Part shown: piece after piece, positions 1 through 7,308 of the stretch
How the letters are laid out: each line of letters opens with the position of its first letter
How positions within the stretch are numbered: the first letter of the stretch is position 1
NCBI GenBank assembly: GCA_010092775.1
Contig: JAADYZ010000413.1
Location: forward strand, 1 to 15,790
From: Chloroflexota bacterium
GTDB taxonomy: Bacteria > Chloroflexota > Anaerolineae > Aggregatilineales > UBA3940
Direction: 5' to 3'
Length of the DNA stretch: 15,790 nucleotides
Program-made: the position numbers and the translations under genes
Notes under the pieces: model-generated
Database searches by the model: none
Seen by the model: the letters and a program-made list of their open reading frames with translations, nothing else
Told to the model about the DNA's origin: nothing

Positions 1-2063
1 CAGTAGCAGACGAAGTCGAACAAGGCCTGTACTTTCTCACCTCGGTGCTGATGGACGTGCTGGTCGATTTCTACGCCGAACTGCGTTTTGCGCTTCAACA
101 AGCTTATCCAACCGAGGACTGGACCAATTTGCCGCCGGTGCTGCGCTTTGCCTCTTGGATTGGCGGCGACCGAGATGGTAACCCCAACGTGACGCCGCAG
201 GTCACCCTGAATACGCTGGCCACGCTGCGCGAGGCTGCACGGGACGTATACATCCAGGAGGTGCGCAACCTGCGCGAGATCATGACGCAGGCTACCAGCG
301 AGATTCCCGCCTCACCAGCCCTGAGCAACTCACTGGAGAGTCCGAACAGCGAGCGCTTTCCCGGCGAGATTTATCGCCAGAAGTTGGATGAAATCCTACG
401 CAAGCTGAGAGAAGACGCTTACAGTTCCGGTTTTGATCTGTTGGCCGACCTCCAGTTGATGCGCAGCAGCTTACGCCAGAATCAAGGCGAGCTTGCAGCC
501 AACGGCACCCTCTATCGACTGATGCAAAAGGTGCGCATGTTCGGGCTGCATCTTGTGCCGCTCGAAGTGCGCGAAGATCAAGAGCTGTACACGGCTGCCA
601 TTGATGAAATCTTCCGCCACTATGGGATCAGTGAGCAGTTCAGCCGCCTGCCGGAAGATGAGAAGCAGCTCATCCTCTCGCAAGAGATTGGCAATCCGCG
701 CCCCTTGTTCACGCCAGAGCCGATCTTTAGCGCGGATACCAACTTAATCATTGAGATGTGGCGTATGATCGGCAAGGCGCATCGGCGTTACGGCCCTGAC
801 GTGATTGACTGCGTGATTGCGTCCATGTCAACCTCGGCCAGCGATGTGCTGACCCAACTGCTTTTCGCCACAGAGGTGGGCATCCAGCACCATGTGGACG
901 TAGTTCCGCTATTCGAGACAGTAGCCGACCTGCAAGCAGCTCCACAGGTCATGGAACGACTGTTTCGGAACCCGGTCTATATGACCTACCTGGAAGGGCG
1001 GGAACTGCGACAGCAGATCATGATTGGCTATTCGGACAGTGGCAAAGATGGCGGCTACTTGGCCTCTAACTGGCATTTGTATAAGGCGCAGCAAGCTCTG
1101 GCCGCGATCTGTGCAGAGCATGGCATCACACTAGAGTTGTTTCACGGGCGGGGCGGCAGCATTGGGCGCGGCGGCGGGCCAACGAACCGTGCCATTCGTT
1201 CCCAGCCACCCAGCTCCTATCATGGACCAATCAAGATCACTGAGCAGGGCGAAGTGATCGCTTATCGCTACAGCAATGCCGCCATTGCACGGCGCCATCT
1301 GAATCAGGTCTTGCATGCCGCTCTGACCGTGTTGGGGACATCCGAGCCGCCCCACGCCGAAGCTGATTGGCTGGACGCGATGGAGTGGCTGTCTGAGATG
1401 GGGCGGCGTGCCTATCGCCACTTTGTCTACGAAACAGATGGCTTCCTCGATTACTGGCAGGCTGCCACCCCAATGGACGAACTGGGCCATCTACAGATGA
1501 GTTCCCGACCCGTCAAACGGAAGTCTGGTGGATTCACAGCCATCCGGGCGATTCCCTGGGCTTTCTCCTGGATGCAAAGTCGTGCGATCATCCCCAGTTG
1601 GTTTGGCGTGGGTCATGCACTTACCCAATATTGTGACGAGGCAGGTGGGCTGGAACGTCTGCAAACCATGTATCAACGCTGGCCTTTCTTCCGCGCTATC
1701 ATCGAGAACGTGGAATTGGACCTGGCCAAGGCGGACATGGGCATTGCCGAGCGCTATGCCGATCTCGTGGCGGATGAGAACCTACGCCATTCGCTGTTCA
1801 TGACCATCCGAGAAGAGCATGAGCGGGCGGTGGACGGCGTCTGCAAAATCACCGGGCAGGAGCGCCTTTTGGATCGCATCCCGGTGATCCAGAGATCGAT
1901 TGAGCGTCGCAATCCTTATGTTGATCCGTTGAATTTCATTCAGGTGACCCTGCTGCATCGCTTGCGCGAACTATCTCCGGAGAATGAGGACTACGCTGCG
2001 GTGCTCAGTGTGACGTTGAATACCATCAATGGCATCGCCGCCGGGATGAAAAACACCGGGTAA
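1..2063 (+). CDS. ppc: Phosphoenolpyruvate carboxylase, C-terminal part (cut by left edge)
   Basis: This enzyme carboxylates phosphoenolpyruvate with bicarbonate to give oxaloacetate, the cytoplasmic anaplerotic feed of the TCA cycle. The frame is open to the left edge (first full codon at base 3), so the GTG at 45 and ATG at 51 are internal. About 686 residues are present of the usual 880-950. The N-terminal part with the first catalytic His is outside the window. Visible family blocks in order are IGGDRDGNPNVT, FGLHLVPLEVRED, VPLFET, MIGYSDSGKDGGY (active-site Lys codon near 1044), FHGRGGSIGRGGGP (substrate loop, bases near 1140-1182), TEQGE, RAIPWAFSWMQSR, and the C-terminal end GMKNTG. 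The segments that hold the aspartate-inhibitor contacts in the E. coli enzyme (AKAD, RRNPYVDPLN, terminal NTG) look conserved, so feedback inhibition by aspartate is plausible. The gene converges on pepF. Confidence 0.97.
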   Translation, partial: VADEVEQGLYFLTSVLMDVLVDFYAELRFALQQAYPTEDWTNLPPVLRFASWIGGDRDGNPNVTPQVTLNTLATLREAARDVYIQEVRNLREIMTQATSEIPASPALSNSLESPNSERFPGEIYRQKLDEILRKLREDAYSSGFDLLADLQLMRSSLRQNQGELAANGTLYRLMQKVRMFGLHLVPLEVREDQELYTAAIDEIFRHYGISEQFSRLPEDEKQLILSQEIGNPRPLFTPEPIFSADTNLIIEMWRMIGKAHRRYGPDVIDCVIASMSTSASDVLTQLLFATEVGIQHHVDVVPLFETVADLQAAPQVMERLFRNPVYMTYLEGRELRQQIMIGYSDSGKDGGYLASNWHLYKAQQALAAICAEHGITLELFHGRGGSIGRGGGPTNRAIRSQPPSSYHGPIKITEQGEVIAYRYSNAAIARRHLNQVLHAALTVLGTSEPPHAEADWLDAMEWLSEMGRRAYRHFVYETDGFLDYWQAATPMDELGHLQMSSRPVKRKSGGFTAIRAIPWAFSWMQSRAIIPSWFGVGHALTQYCDEAGGLERLQTMYQRWPFFRAIIENVELDLAKADMGIAERYADLVADENLRHSLFMTIREEHERAVDGVCKITGQERLLDRIPVIQRSIERRNPYVDPLNFIQVTLLHRLRELSPENEDYAAVLSVTLNTINGIAAGMKNTG

Positions 2064-2110
2064 GCCAGCAGGTGCAGGGGAAGCTCAAGCATGATCCTTA
2101 TGGTGGAGGT

Positions 2111-2138
2111 GGAGGGGCATAGCACGCTATGCCCCTCC
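2111..2138. terminator. Hairpin between convergent ppc and pepF
   Basis: A perfect 12-bp stem (GGAGGGGCATAG pairing with CTATGCCCCTCC) encloses a 4-nt loop. It lies 47 bases after the ppc stop and 48 bases beyond the pepF stop. Its symmetry would let it act on both strands. It has no clear T-tract on either side, so it may be a factor-assisted terminator or an mRNA 3' end stabiliser rather than a classical intrinsic terminator. Confidence 0.65.
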
Positions 2139-2186
2139 CTTAGGTGATGGCTGGTGGATAAACTGGCGCTGGATTGCTTTGTGAAG

Positions 2187-3989
2187 CTAACCTATCAGGC
2201 TTTCGAGTTTGTCGACATAACCTGCTAGCACGCCAAAGGTCTCTTCCACAGCAAGCGGCTGGCTCAAGTCAACCCCAGCCTGCTGCAGTAGATTGATTGG
2301 ATAGTCGGAGCTGCCGCTCTTCAAGAAGGTTAGATACGCTTCAACGGCACCCTCTTCACCAGCCAGAATGCGATTGGATAGCGTATGAGCTGCGCTGATC
2401 CCAGTGGCATATTGGAAGGTATAGAAGCTGACATACAGGTGCGAGAAGGTTGCCCAGGTGATGCCAATGCGGTCACGTTCATAACCCATTTCCTCGCCAT
2501 ACCCCTCAGCGAAGACTTCCGCCATGTATTCGATCATGTCGTTGGCGGTGGGGCTGTCGCCTTCGGCGACGCGCGAGTGCATCTCCAGCTCAAAGCGGGC
2601 CAAAGTGGGCATAATGAAGAAGTAGCGGTGGAAATTGGACATCGCTTCTTCGATGACTGCAATCTGGAAGTCTTTGTCGTCACTGCTGTTGATCAAATGG
2701 TGACGAACCATGGCCTGGTTGAAGTTGGACGCCACTTCAGCAGCGAACAAGGAATAGCGTGAGTAGGTCACCGTCTGGTGCTTGCGCGACATGTAGGAGT
2801 GCATGGAGTGGCCCAGCTCGTGGGCCAGGGTGCTCATGCCGAAAATGGTGTCGTCGTAGCTCATCATGATAAAGGGGAAGGTGTCGTGGCTGCCATTGGA
2901 GAAGGCCCCTTGGCGCTTTCCCTCGTTCGGATAGATGTCCACCCAGCGATCATCCAGGCAGCCAGCACGCATCGGGTCAACGTACTCGGCGCCTAAGGGT
3001 CCCATCCCTTCGACGATCCATTCGACGGCCTGATGGTAGGATACTTCCGGCTGCTTGGCACTGATGGGTGCCCAGATATCGTAGGGCTGCAGAGAGTCAA
3101 CGCCGAGAGCCTTACGCCGGATGGCCCAATACTTGTGCCAGGTTGGGATATTCTTCTTGAACGTGTCGACTAGATTGTGGAATACCTCGACTGGTACGTT
3201 GTGGGGGAAGAGCGCGGCGTGCAGCGATGATTCATGACCGCGCACCCGTGCATTGAAAGCGTCTTGTTTCATGGAGGCGGTCAGGTTGCTTGCGAGCGTA
3301 TTCTTGAAGGCCAGATAGCCATCAGTGAAGTTCTCATAAGCGCTCTTGCGCAGCGTTCGATCTGGGCTTTTCAGCAAGGTTTCGCGGGTACCCTGTGCGA
3401 GGGGGGCTTCCTTACCGTCTGCGCCAACGGCTGGCGCAAAGCGCATGTCAGCATTGGTCAACATACTCGCGGTTGTGCTGACCGTCTGGAATGGGTCACT
3501 CAACATGCCCAGGATCGCTTCCACCTCAGCCGAGCGGATGTGCTCCTGCTGTCGGAAAAGGTCATCAACGTATTGACCATAGTTTGAGAGCCGCTCGTCT
3601 TCGGCGACCCATTTCTCGAGCGTCTCACGCCCGATGCCTAGCATCTCTGGTTCGGCAAAAGCGATCGCGCTGGCAAACAGCGAGAACAGGTTGCGCCCCT
3701 GCCCAGCCATCGCTGTGGCCGCTTGATTGGTGGTGTCTACGCTGTATGACATCATAGAATAGGTGTAGACCTTACCAATCCGGCGCTGAAGGTCGTTGGC
3801 TGCATCCATGAAGTCTGCTAGTACAGATGGGCCTTCGGCGAGGCGTCCGGTGAACTTGGTGGAAAAGTCTGGAATATCTGTTTTCAATGCGGCAAGTTCA
3901 GCCTGCCACTGCTCGGCCTCCGCAAAGACGCTCTCGGCGTTCCAGGTGTGTTCGGGCGCTATCGCGCTGCGTGGCGGTAGCTCTGCCAT
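2187..3989 (-). CDS. pepF: Oligoendopeptidase F, M3B family zinc metallopeptidase
   Basis: This is a cytoplasmic zinc endopeptidase that cleaves short oligopeptides, acting in peptide turnover. The 600-residue length is typical of PepF. The zinc motif H-E-L-G-H occupies residues 390-394 and is followed by SMHSYMS. Glu418 in the block LFAAEVASNFNQ is the expected third zinc ligand, 24 residues after the second His. A mostly helical N-terminal domain (about 1-200) precedes the catalytic domain, as in the family, and no signal peptide is visible. The ATG at 3989 is preceded by AAGGAG on the minus strand with an 11-nt gap, which supports this start. The gene diverges from the rluE-like gene and converges on ppc. 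A perfect TATAAT hexamer lies 62 bases upstream. Confidence 0.95.
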   Translation of the reverse strand: MAELPPRSAIAPEHTWNAESVFAEAEQWQAELAALKTDIPDFSTKFTGRLAEGPSVLADFMDAANDLQRRIGKVYTYSMMSYSVDTTNQAATAMAGQGRNLFSLFASAIAFAEPEMLGIGRETLEKWVAEDERLSNYGQYVDDLFRQQEHIRSAEVEAILGMLSDPFQTVSTTASMLTNADMRFAPAVGADGKEAPLAQGTRETLLKSPDRTLRKSAYENFTDGYLAFKNTLASNLTASMKQDAFNARVRGHESSLHAALFPHNVPVEVFHNLVDTFKKNIPTWHKYWAIRRKALGVDSLQPYDIWAPISAKQPEVSYHQAVEWIVEGMGPLGAEYVDPMRAGCLDDRWVDIYPNEGKRQGAFSNGSHDTFPFIMMSYDDTIFGMSTLAHELGHSMHSYMSRKHQTVTYSRYSLFAAEVASNFNQAMVRHHLINSSDDKDFQIAVIEEAMSNFHRYFFIMPTLARFELEMHSRVAEGDSPTANDMIEYMAEVFAEGYGEEMGYERDRIGITWATFSHLYVSFYTFQYATGISAAHTLSNRILAGEEGAVEAYLTFLKSGSSDYPINLLQQAGVDLSQPLAVEETFGVLAGYVDKLESLIG

Positions 3990-4025
3990 AGGGATCGTTT
4001 CTCCTTGTGCGTGATGTTAGTGCAG

Positions 4026-4055
4026 TTGGTCTAAAGTGGGTCAGGTGTCTATTAT
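4026..4055 (+). promoter_or_regulatory. Candidate promoter of the rluE-like gene
   Basis: TTGGTC (4026-4031), an 18-bp spacer and TATTAT (4050-4055) form a sigma70-like candidate. The -10 matches five of six consensus bases and the -35 only three. It overlaps the pepF -10, so the two divergent promoters probably compete for polymerase. Assignment rests on position and hexamer match only. Confidence 0.35.
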
Positions 4056-4056
4056 A
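4051..4056 (-). promoter_or_regulatory. -10 element of pepF
   Basis: The minus strand reads TATAAT, preceded by CCGC. The expected start of transcription is near 4044, giving a leader of about 55 nt that contains the AAGGAG site. No good -35 hexamer is visible at 16-18 bp spacing. The same 7-bp AT-rich core is the best -10 candidate for the divergent gene on +. Confidence 0.55.
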
Positions 4057-4105
4057 GCGGCCACAACTGATTTATGCGCTTAAGCGGGATAGGTGACTGA
4101 GCTTG

Positions 4106-4678
4106 ATGACGACCCTTGCATTTTACAAACCCTACGGTGTCCTGACCAAGTTCACCGACCACGAGGGGCGTGCAACCTTAGCGGACTACATCACGCTGCC
4201 AGATGTCTATCCAGCGGGACGGCTTGATAAAGATAGCGAGGGATTGCTGCTGCTGACCGATGATGGTGGCTTAGCACATCTGATTACCGATCCACAGCAC
4301 AAATTGTGGAAGACCTATTGGGCACAGGTAGAACGCGTACCGCCAGAGATGGCGTTGGTGCAGCTCGCACGGGGGGTGGAGATCAAGGGTGGACTGACTC
4401 GCCCGGCCCAAGCGAGGCTGCTGCCGGAGGAACTGGACGTCCCACCGCGAGTCCCACCGATCCGCTATCGAAAATCGGTGCCAACAGCCTGGATCGAGCT
4501 GCGCCTTCGGGAGGGGCGCAACCGGCAGGTGCGCCGGATGACGGCGGCTGTAGGTCACCCAACCCTACGCCTTCTGCGCGTTCAAATTGGCCCGATCAGC
4601 TTAGGGGGTCTGCAACCCGGTGAATGGCGGGAAGTCAGTCAAGAAGACGTCAATGCGTTGAGAGGGTTAGTTGGCTAA
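4106..4678 (+). CDS. rluE: 23S rRNA pseudouridine synthase, RluE-like (RsuA/RluB/E/F family)
   Basis: This enzyme isomerises one uridine of 23S rRNA to pseudouridine. The 190 residues start directly with the catalytic core (LAFYKPYGVL) and lack the N-terminal S4 domain of RsuA and RluB. RluE has the same architecture. The catalytic block AGRLDKDSEGLLLLTDDG carries the nucleophile Asp41 (counted from the ATG at 4106). The C-terminal family block RNRQVRRMTAAVGHPTLRL is intact. An in-frame TTG at 4103 is possible, but AGGTGA at 4091-4096 sits 9 nt before the ATG at 4106 and favours it. The stop codon overlaps the stop of the convergent discoidin-like gene by 4 bases. The exact target uridine is inferred from family similarity only. 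Confidence 0.88.
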   Translation: MTTLAFYKPYGVLTKFTDHEGRATLADYITLPDVYPAGRLDKDSEGLLLLTDDGGLAHLITDPQHKLWKTYWAQVERVPPEMALVQLARGVEIKGGLTRPAQARLLPEELDVPPRVPPIRYRKSVPTAWIELRLREGRNRQVRRMTAAVGHPTLRLLRVQIGPISLGGLQPGEWREVSQEDVNALRGLVG

Positions 4679-5412
4679 CGACGAATACCAATCAGTTCTA
4701 CTGCATCGATTTGATTCCAACCCCCTGTGCTGGCCGCCTGATTGATAAACACGCGGACAACAGCCGTATCATAATCAGCATTCAGGATCGGGATGACCAG
4801 GCCATAGGGGCAGGTGGGGAACGCAGCCGGTGTGGATTCATAGGCGCTGCGTACCTCACCAAATACGTCGATGGTTTCCACGCGAGTGACAAAGCCCGGA
4901 TTGAAAGATTGATAGACGACGATGCCGGTTGGCGTCACGATTTGCGCATAGTACAGGGTAATGGTTGCCGATTGGGTTGGCACCTCCGTCGCCCAGGCGG
5001 TGCGGAAGTCACCACACTCTTCAGTGTCCGGTTCACCGATGGCCTGGACAGCACCCCAATCCAGTGGGCTGATTTCTGACGTGGCGACGGCCCCGGCGGC
5101 AAACTGACGCATGAAGAAGCGCCCACCCAGGGCAATCGTAGGGGCTGCCTGTGTCAATCGGAGTTCCGGTGGGGTAGACGTAAGCTGCGCTGCGAAGGTT
5201 GGGGCAAATTGAGCCTGTTGGGTCGAAGCCGCGTCGATGGTGACTTGAACGACGGCCGGATCATTTTGCCCGACCGGGCGGTTAAGCAGGGCAATGGCGA
5301 TTGCCAAGACGAAAAAGCCGACGACAGCCAGCATAATCGCACGGGGAATGCCGCGAATGGCGTTACCAATGCCATCTTGCACATTCTGGAGGAGGGACTC
5401 AAGATTTTGCAT
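4675..5412 (-). CDS. Membrane-anchored protein with discoidin-like C-terminal domain, function unknown
   Basis: From the ATG at 5412 the protein has 245 residues. A short cytoplasmic N-terminus rich in amphipathic helix precedes one TM segment (about 25-43, AIMLAVVGFFVLAIAIALL). A Gln/Thr/Pro-rich linker follows, then an extracytoplasmic domain (about 110-245). This domain has the pattern of a galactose-binding/discoidin-like beta-sandwich: IGEPDTEECGDF near the start, YYAQIVTPTGIVVYQSFNPG in the middle, and WNQIDAVELIG at the end. The only two cysteines, 133 and 201, lie in this domain and could form a disulfide. The frame runs upstream to 5574, but that extension is Arg/Cys-rich and a -10 element lies at 5422-5427, so the inner ATG is preferred. 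Ligand and role are unknown; binding of sugar or another surface ligand is inference. Confidence 0.75.
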   Translation of the reverse strand: MQNLESLLQNVQDGIGNAIRGIPRAIMLAVVGFFVLAIAIALLNRPVGQNDPAVVQVTIDAASTQQAQFAPTFAAQLTSTPPELRLTQAAPTIALGGRFFMRQFAAGAVATSEISPLDWGAVQAIGEPDTEECGDFRTAWATEVPTQSATITLYYAQIVTPTGIVVYQSFNPGFVTRVETIDVFGEVRSAYESTPAAFPTCPYGLVIPILNADYDTAVVRVFINQAASTGGWNQIDAVELIGIRR

Positions 5413-5421
5413 GATGTGGCC

Positions 5422-5451
5422 AGTATAGCGGCGAGGGCTACGAAACGGCAA
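5422..5451 (-). promoter_or_regulatory. Candidate promoter of the discoidin-like gene
   Basis: On the minus strand TTGCCG (-35, four of six), an 18-bp spacer and TATACT (-10, five of six) precede the ATG at 5412. The -10 ends only 9 bases before the ATG, so transcription would begin about 3 nt before it. No Shine-Dalgarno sequence precedes this ATG, in keeping with a leaderless mRNA. Confidence 0.4.
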
Positions 5452-5475
5452 AGTGTGAGCTGCGCATCCTCTAGC

Positions 5476-5504
5476 TTGTAGCGGGGCGATCGGTACTGTA
5501 CAAT
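5476..5504 (+). promoter_or_regulatory. Candidate promoter of the Roadblock-sortase operon
   Basis: TTGTAG (5476-5481), a 17-bp spacer and TACAAT (5499-5504) lie in the 128-base divergent gap. The -10 matches five of six consensus bases. The -35 matches only its TTG. The predicted start near 5511 gives a 30-nt leader to the GTG at 5541. Confidence 0.4.
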
Positions 5505-5540
5505 GGTCACAATCTCGTGAAGTGAAACGATCGTATCGCC

Positions 5541-5990
5541 GTGTTCGGACAAGACCACCTTCCAGAAACCCCACCTGCTTTCAGCGAGAACATCGCCCTG
5601 GATAACAAACAGATCGATGGACTCCAACGCATTGTGTCGGACTTGAGTGAATCCTTGGAATCTCTGCCTGTTGTCCTGTCACAGGATGGGCATATCAACG
5701 CTTATGCCGGGCGAGTGAGTCGCGGCGTGGCCGAACAATTGGCCAAAGTGACCGATCGTACCTGGCGCGAAGGCGCCACACGCATCGCACGGGAACTGCT
5801 GCGCTTCGCCGAAGAGACCATCGACTCGGAAGATGAACGTGGGAATTTCTTGATCTACTCGATCCACATCGAAGGGGCTATGACGCTGACGGTAGGGTGG
5901 GAACTAACGGTATCGCTAACGCAGATTCGGGCGGAAGTGGTGGATGCCAAACAGGCCATCCAGAATATCTTGATCGGCGATAGCTTGTAG
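5541..5990 (+). CDS. Roadblock/LC7 (MglB-like) domain protein
   Basis: A 149-residue cytoplasmic protein with no TM or signal sequence. The order of predicted elements fits the Roadblock/LC7 fold: helix (24-42, KQIDGLQRIVSDLSESLES), beta hairpin (LPVVLSQDGHINAYAG), long helix (GVAEQLAKVTDRTWREGATRIARELLRFAEET as one amphipathic stretch), strands (GNFLIYSIHI and AMTLTVGWELTVSL), and a last helix (QIRAEVVDAKQAIQNIL). Proteins of this fold act as dimeric partners or GAPs of small Ras-like GTPases in bacterial polarity and regulation, but no GTPase gene is in this window. The start is GTG, since an in-frame stop lies only 15 bases upstream. No strong Shine-Dalgarno sequence is visible. Only 15 bases separate its stop from the sortase start, which indicates co-transcription. 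The fold call comes from pattern, not a search. Confidence 0.6.
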   Translation: MFGQDHLPETPPAFSENIALDNKQIDGLQRIVSDLSESLESLPVVLSQDGHINAYAGRVSRGVAEQLAKVTDRTWREGATRIARELLRFAEETIDSEDERGNFLIYSIHIEGAMTLTVGWELTVSLTQIRAEVVDAKQAIQNILIGDSL

Positions 5991-6005
5991 AATAGGTGCC
6001 ATGAA

Positions 6006-6926
6006 ATGCCAGATCGTCGCACTGTCGATGAATTGAGCATTGAAGAACTCGAAGAAGTCCTGAGGATTCGCAAGCGAGAGGCCCGAATGGCCCGCTTGCG
6101 TCACTATGATGAGGTGGGGCGGCGGCGCTCAGATATGCCTCTTCCCACGCCCGATAGCCCGCCAACCCCCTTCGACGGCGCTCATCAGGCCCCCAAACGA
6201 AAAAAGCGGACACTGCGCGATCGACTGCTTCTGCTGGTTGAATTTGGCGCAGCGGTTGGTCTGGTGGCGATTTTGGCTTTCACAGCCTGGCAGATCCAGT
6301 CGATCAACAGGCAGGCAGTCGCTGAGCAAGAGGCTCAAGTCGCTGAAATGGAGGCCAGTATGCCAACCCCAAGCCCAACTCCCATCCTGGGTGCTGTTGT
6401 GCTGCCGGGTGGGCATACACCACCCACCGCGCCAGGTGGTGCGCAGCCGCGCTTTGATGAGGTGCCCAGCCACCTGCAGCCCCTGGTACAGCAGCAGGTC
6501 TTCGCCCCGGTCATTGAGGCAACCCGTCAGCCAGGGCACGCAGTGCGGGTAGAAGTGCCATCTATCAGCGTCGATGCACCGATTGTCTATGGGGACGGTT
6601 GGGAGCAGTTGAAACAGGGCGTTGGTCAGCACGTAGGGACAGGCAATCCCGGACAAAACTCTGGTAATGTGGTCTTGTCTGCCCACAATGACATTTTCGG
6701 TGAGATTTTCCGCTATCTGGATCAGCTTCAAACGGGCGATGAGATCATCGTTCATACCTCTGCCAATGAGAGCTTCACCTATGTGGTGGATCATTGGCGG
6801 ATTGTCGAACCAACGGAAGTTTCAGTCTTGCAACCGACCACTGACCCAACTGTCACCTTGATCTCCTGCTATCCTTATTTGGATAATTCACAGCGGATTG
6901 TGGTGGTGGCGGGGCTGTCAGACTAA
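6006..6926 (+). CDS. Sortase (cysteine transpeptidase), membrane-anchored
   Basis: Sortases cleave a sorting signal near the C-terminus of exported proteins and join them to another amine, such as the cell wall or a pilin lysine. This 306-residue protein has a charged N-terminal helical stretch (about 8-36), a Pro-rich segment, basic residues KRKKR (64-68) and one TM helix (about 72-96). A Thr/Pro/Gly linker (about 118-150) and the sortase barrel follow. The active-site set is complete: His227 in LSAHNDIFG, Cys288 in TLISCYPYLDN and Arg297 in SQRIVVVAG. The N-terminus should be cytoplasmic and the barrel outside. AGGTG at 5994-5998 supports the ATG at 6006. No sorting-signal substrate is encoded here, so the substrates are unknown. 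The long cytoplasmic N-terminus next to a Roadblock-like gene is unusual. Confidence 0.9.
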   Translation: MPDRRTVDELSIEELEEVLRIRKREARMARLRHYDEVGRRRSDMPLPTPDSPPTPFDGAHQAPKRKKRTLRDRLLLLVEFGAAVGLVAILAFTAWQIQSINRQAVAEQEAQVAEMEASMPTPSPTPILGAVVLPGGHTPPTAPGGAQPRFDEVPSHLQPLVQQQVFAPVIEATRQPGHAVRVEVPSISVDAPIVYGDGWEQLKQGVGQHVGTGNPGQNSGNVVLSAHNDIFGEIFRYLDQLQTGDEIIVHTSANESFTYVVDHWRIVEPTEVSVLQPTTDPTVTLISCYPYLDNSQRIVVVAGLSD

Positions 6927-6943
6927 CTGAACAGGAGAGAAAT

Positions 6944-7180
6944 ATGGCTAAGAAGCAATCACGTCGCGATCGGAAGCGGGGTGAGTCGTCACGGCGCTCG
7001 CGTTCCTCATCGTCGCGCAGTTCATCGATCTCTAGCAGCAAGGCTTCAACGGCTGTGCAAGAGGTTCGGAAGGTGAACCTGGCAGATGAGTACCAATATG
7101 TGATCGCCGACCTACGCAGTATGGGGATCATCGCAGGGATTTTGGTCGTGATCCTCGTTGGCGTCAATCTGTTCGTCTAA
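6944..7180 (+). CDS. Small Ser/Arg-rich tail-anchored membrane protein
   Basis: A 78-residue protein. Residues 1-36 are almost entirely Lys, Arg and Ser (for example KKQSRRDRKRGESSRRSRSS followed by runs of Ser). Residues 37-58 are a short neutral to acidic stretch (VQEVRKVNLADEYQYVIADL). The last 18-19 residues (GIIAGILVVILVGVNLFV) form a TM segment that ends at the stop codon. This is an N-in, tail-anchored layout that leaves the very basic part in the cytoplasm, where it could bind nucleic acid, ribosomes, acidic lipid or a partner protein. AGGAGAG lies just before the ATG, so translation should be efficient. The gene is 17 bases after the sortase and is followed by a terminator, so it is the last gene of the operon. 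I do not recognise a family. Confidence 0.8.
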   Translation: MAKKQSRRDRKRGESSRRSRSSSSRSSSISSSKASTAVQEVRKVNLADEYQYVIADLRSMGIIAGILVVILVGVNLFV

Positions 7181-7183
7181 AGC

Positions 7184-7215
7184 AAAAAGGGGCGATGTTG
7201 CATCGTCCCTTTTTT
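7184..7215. terminator. Bidirectional intrinsic terminator
   Basis: On + the stem AAAAAGGGGCGATG pairs with CATCGTCCCTTTTT around a 3-nt loop (TTG), with one G-U pair, and runs into six T residues (7210-7215). It lies 4 bases after the small membrane protein gene. Read on the minus strand it is also a hairpin followed by five T residues, now with one A-C mismatch, and sits 8 bases after the tRNA-Pro 3' end. It can therefore end both converging transcripts. Confidence 0.85.
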
Positions 7216-7222
7216 GTTTCTG

Positions 7223-7295
7223 TCGGGGTGGCCGGACTTGAACCGACGACCTCTGCGTCCCAAACGCAGCGCGCTTCCAACTGTGCCACACCCCG
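7223..7295 (-). tRNA. tRNA-Pro (anticodon TGG)
   Basis: The minus strand folds as a full cloverleaf of 73 nt. The acceptor stem is CGGGGTG/CACCCCG with C1-G72 and discriminator A73, both typical of bacterial tRNA-Pro. The D arm is GCAC-AGTTGGAA-GCGC, which contains an A12-C23 mismatch. The anticodon stem CTGCG/CGCAG encloses loop TTTGGGA, giving anticodon TGG at 7262-7260. The variable loop has 5 nt. The T arm is GTCGG-TTCAAGT-CCGGC. The 3' CCA is not encoded, so it must be added after transcription. A good promoter lies directly upstream and a terminator follows 8 bases beyond the 3' end. Confidence 0.96.
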
Positions 7296-7308
7296 TTAGC
7301 GTGAGAGG

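Noticed and set aside
1131..1490. 119-codon open frame on - inside ppc
   Set aside because: It is antisense to the most conserved part of ppc and has no motif.
3661..3668. GCGATCGC, the cyanobacterial HIP1 octamer
   Set aside because: It was noticed here without any evident enrichment in the window, so it does not indicate a cyanobacterial origin.
4624..5079. 151-codon open frame on + opposite the discoidin-like gene
   Set aside because: It starts inside the rluE-like gene in another frame. The minus-strand reading gives a coherent TM plus domain layout with the W-N-x-I-D-A-V-E-L motif.
6129..6794. 221-codon open frame on - opposite the sortase gene
   Set aside because: The + frame carries the full sortase active site, promoter context and Shine-Dalgarno sequence. 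The - frame has no recognisable motif and composition of a shadow frame.
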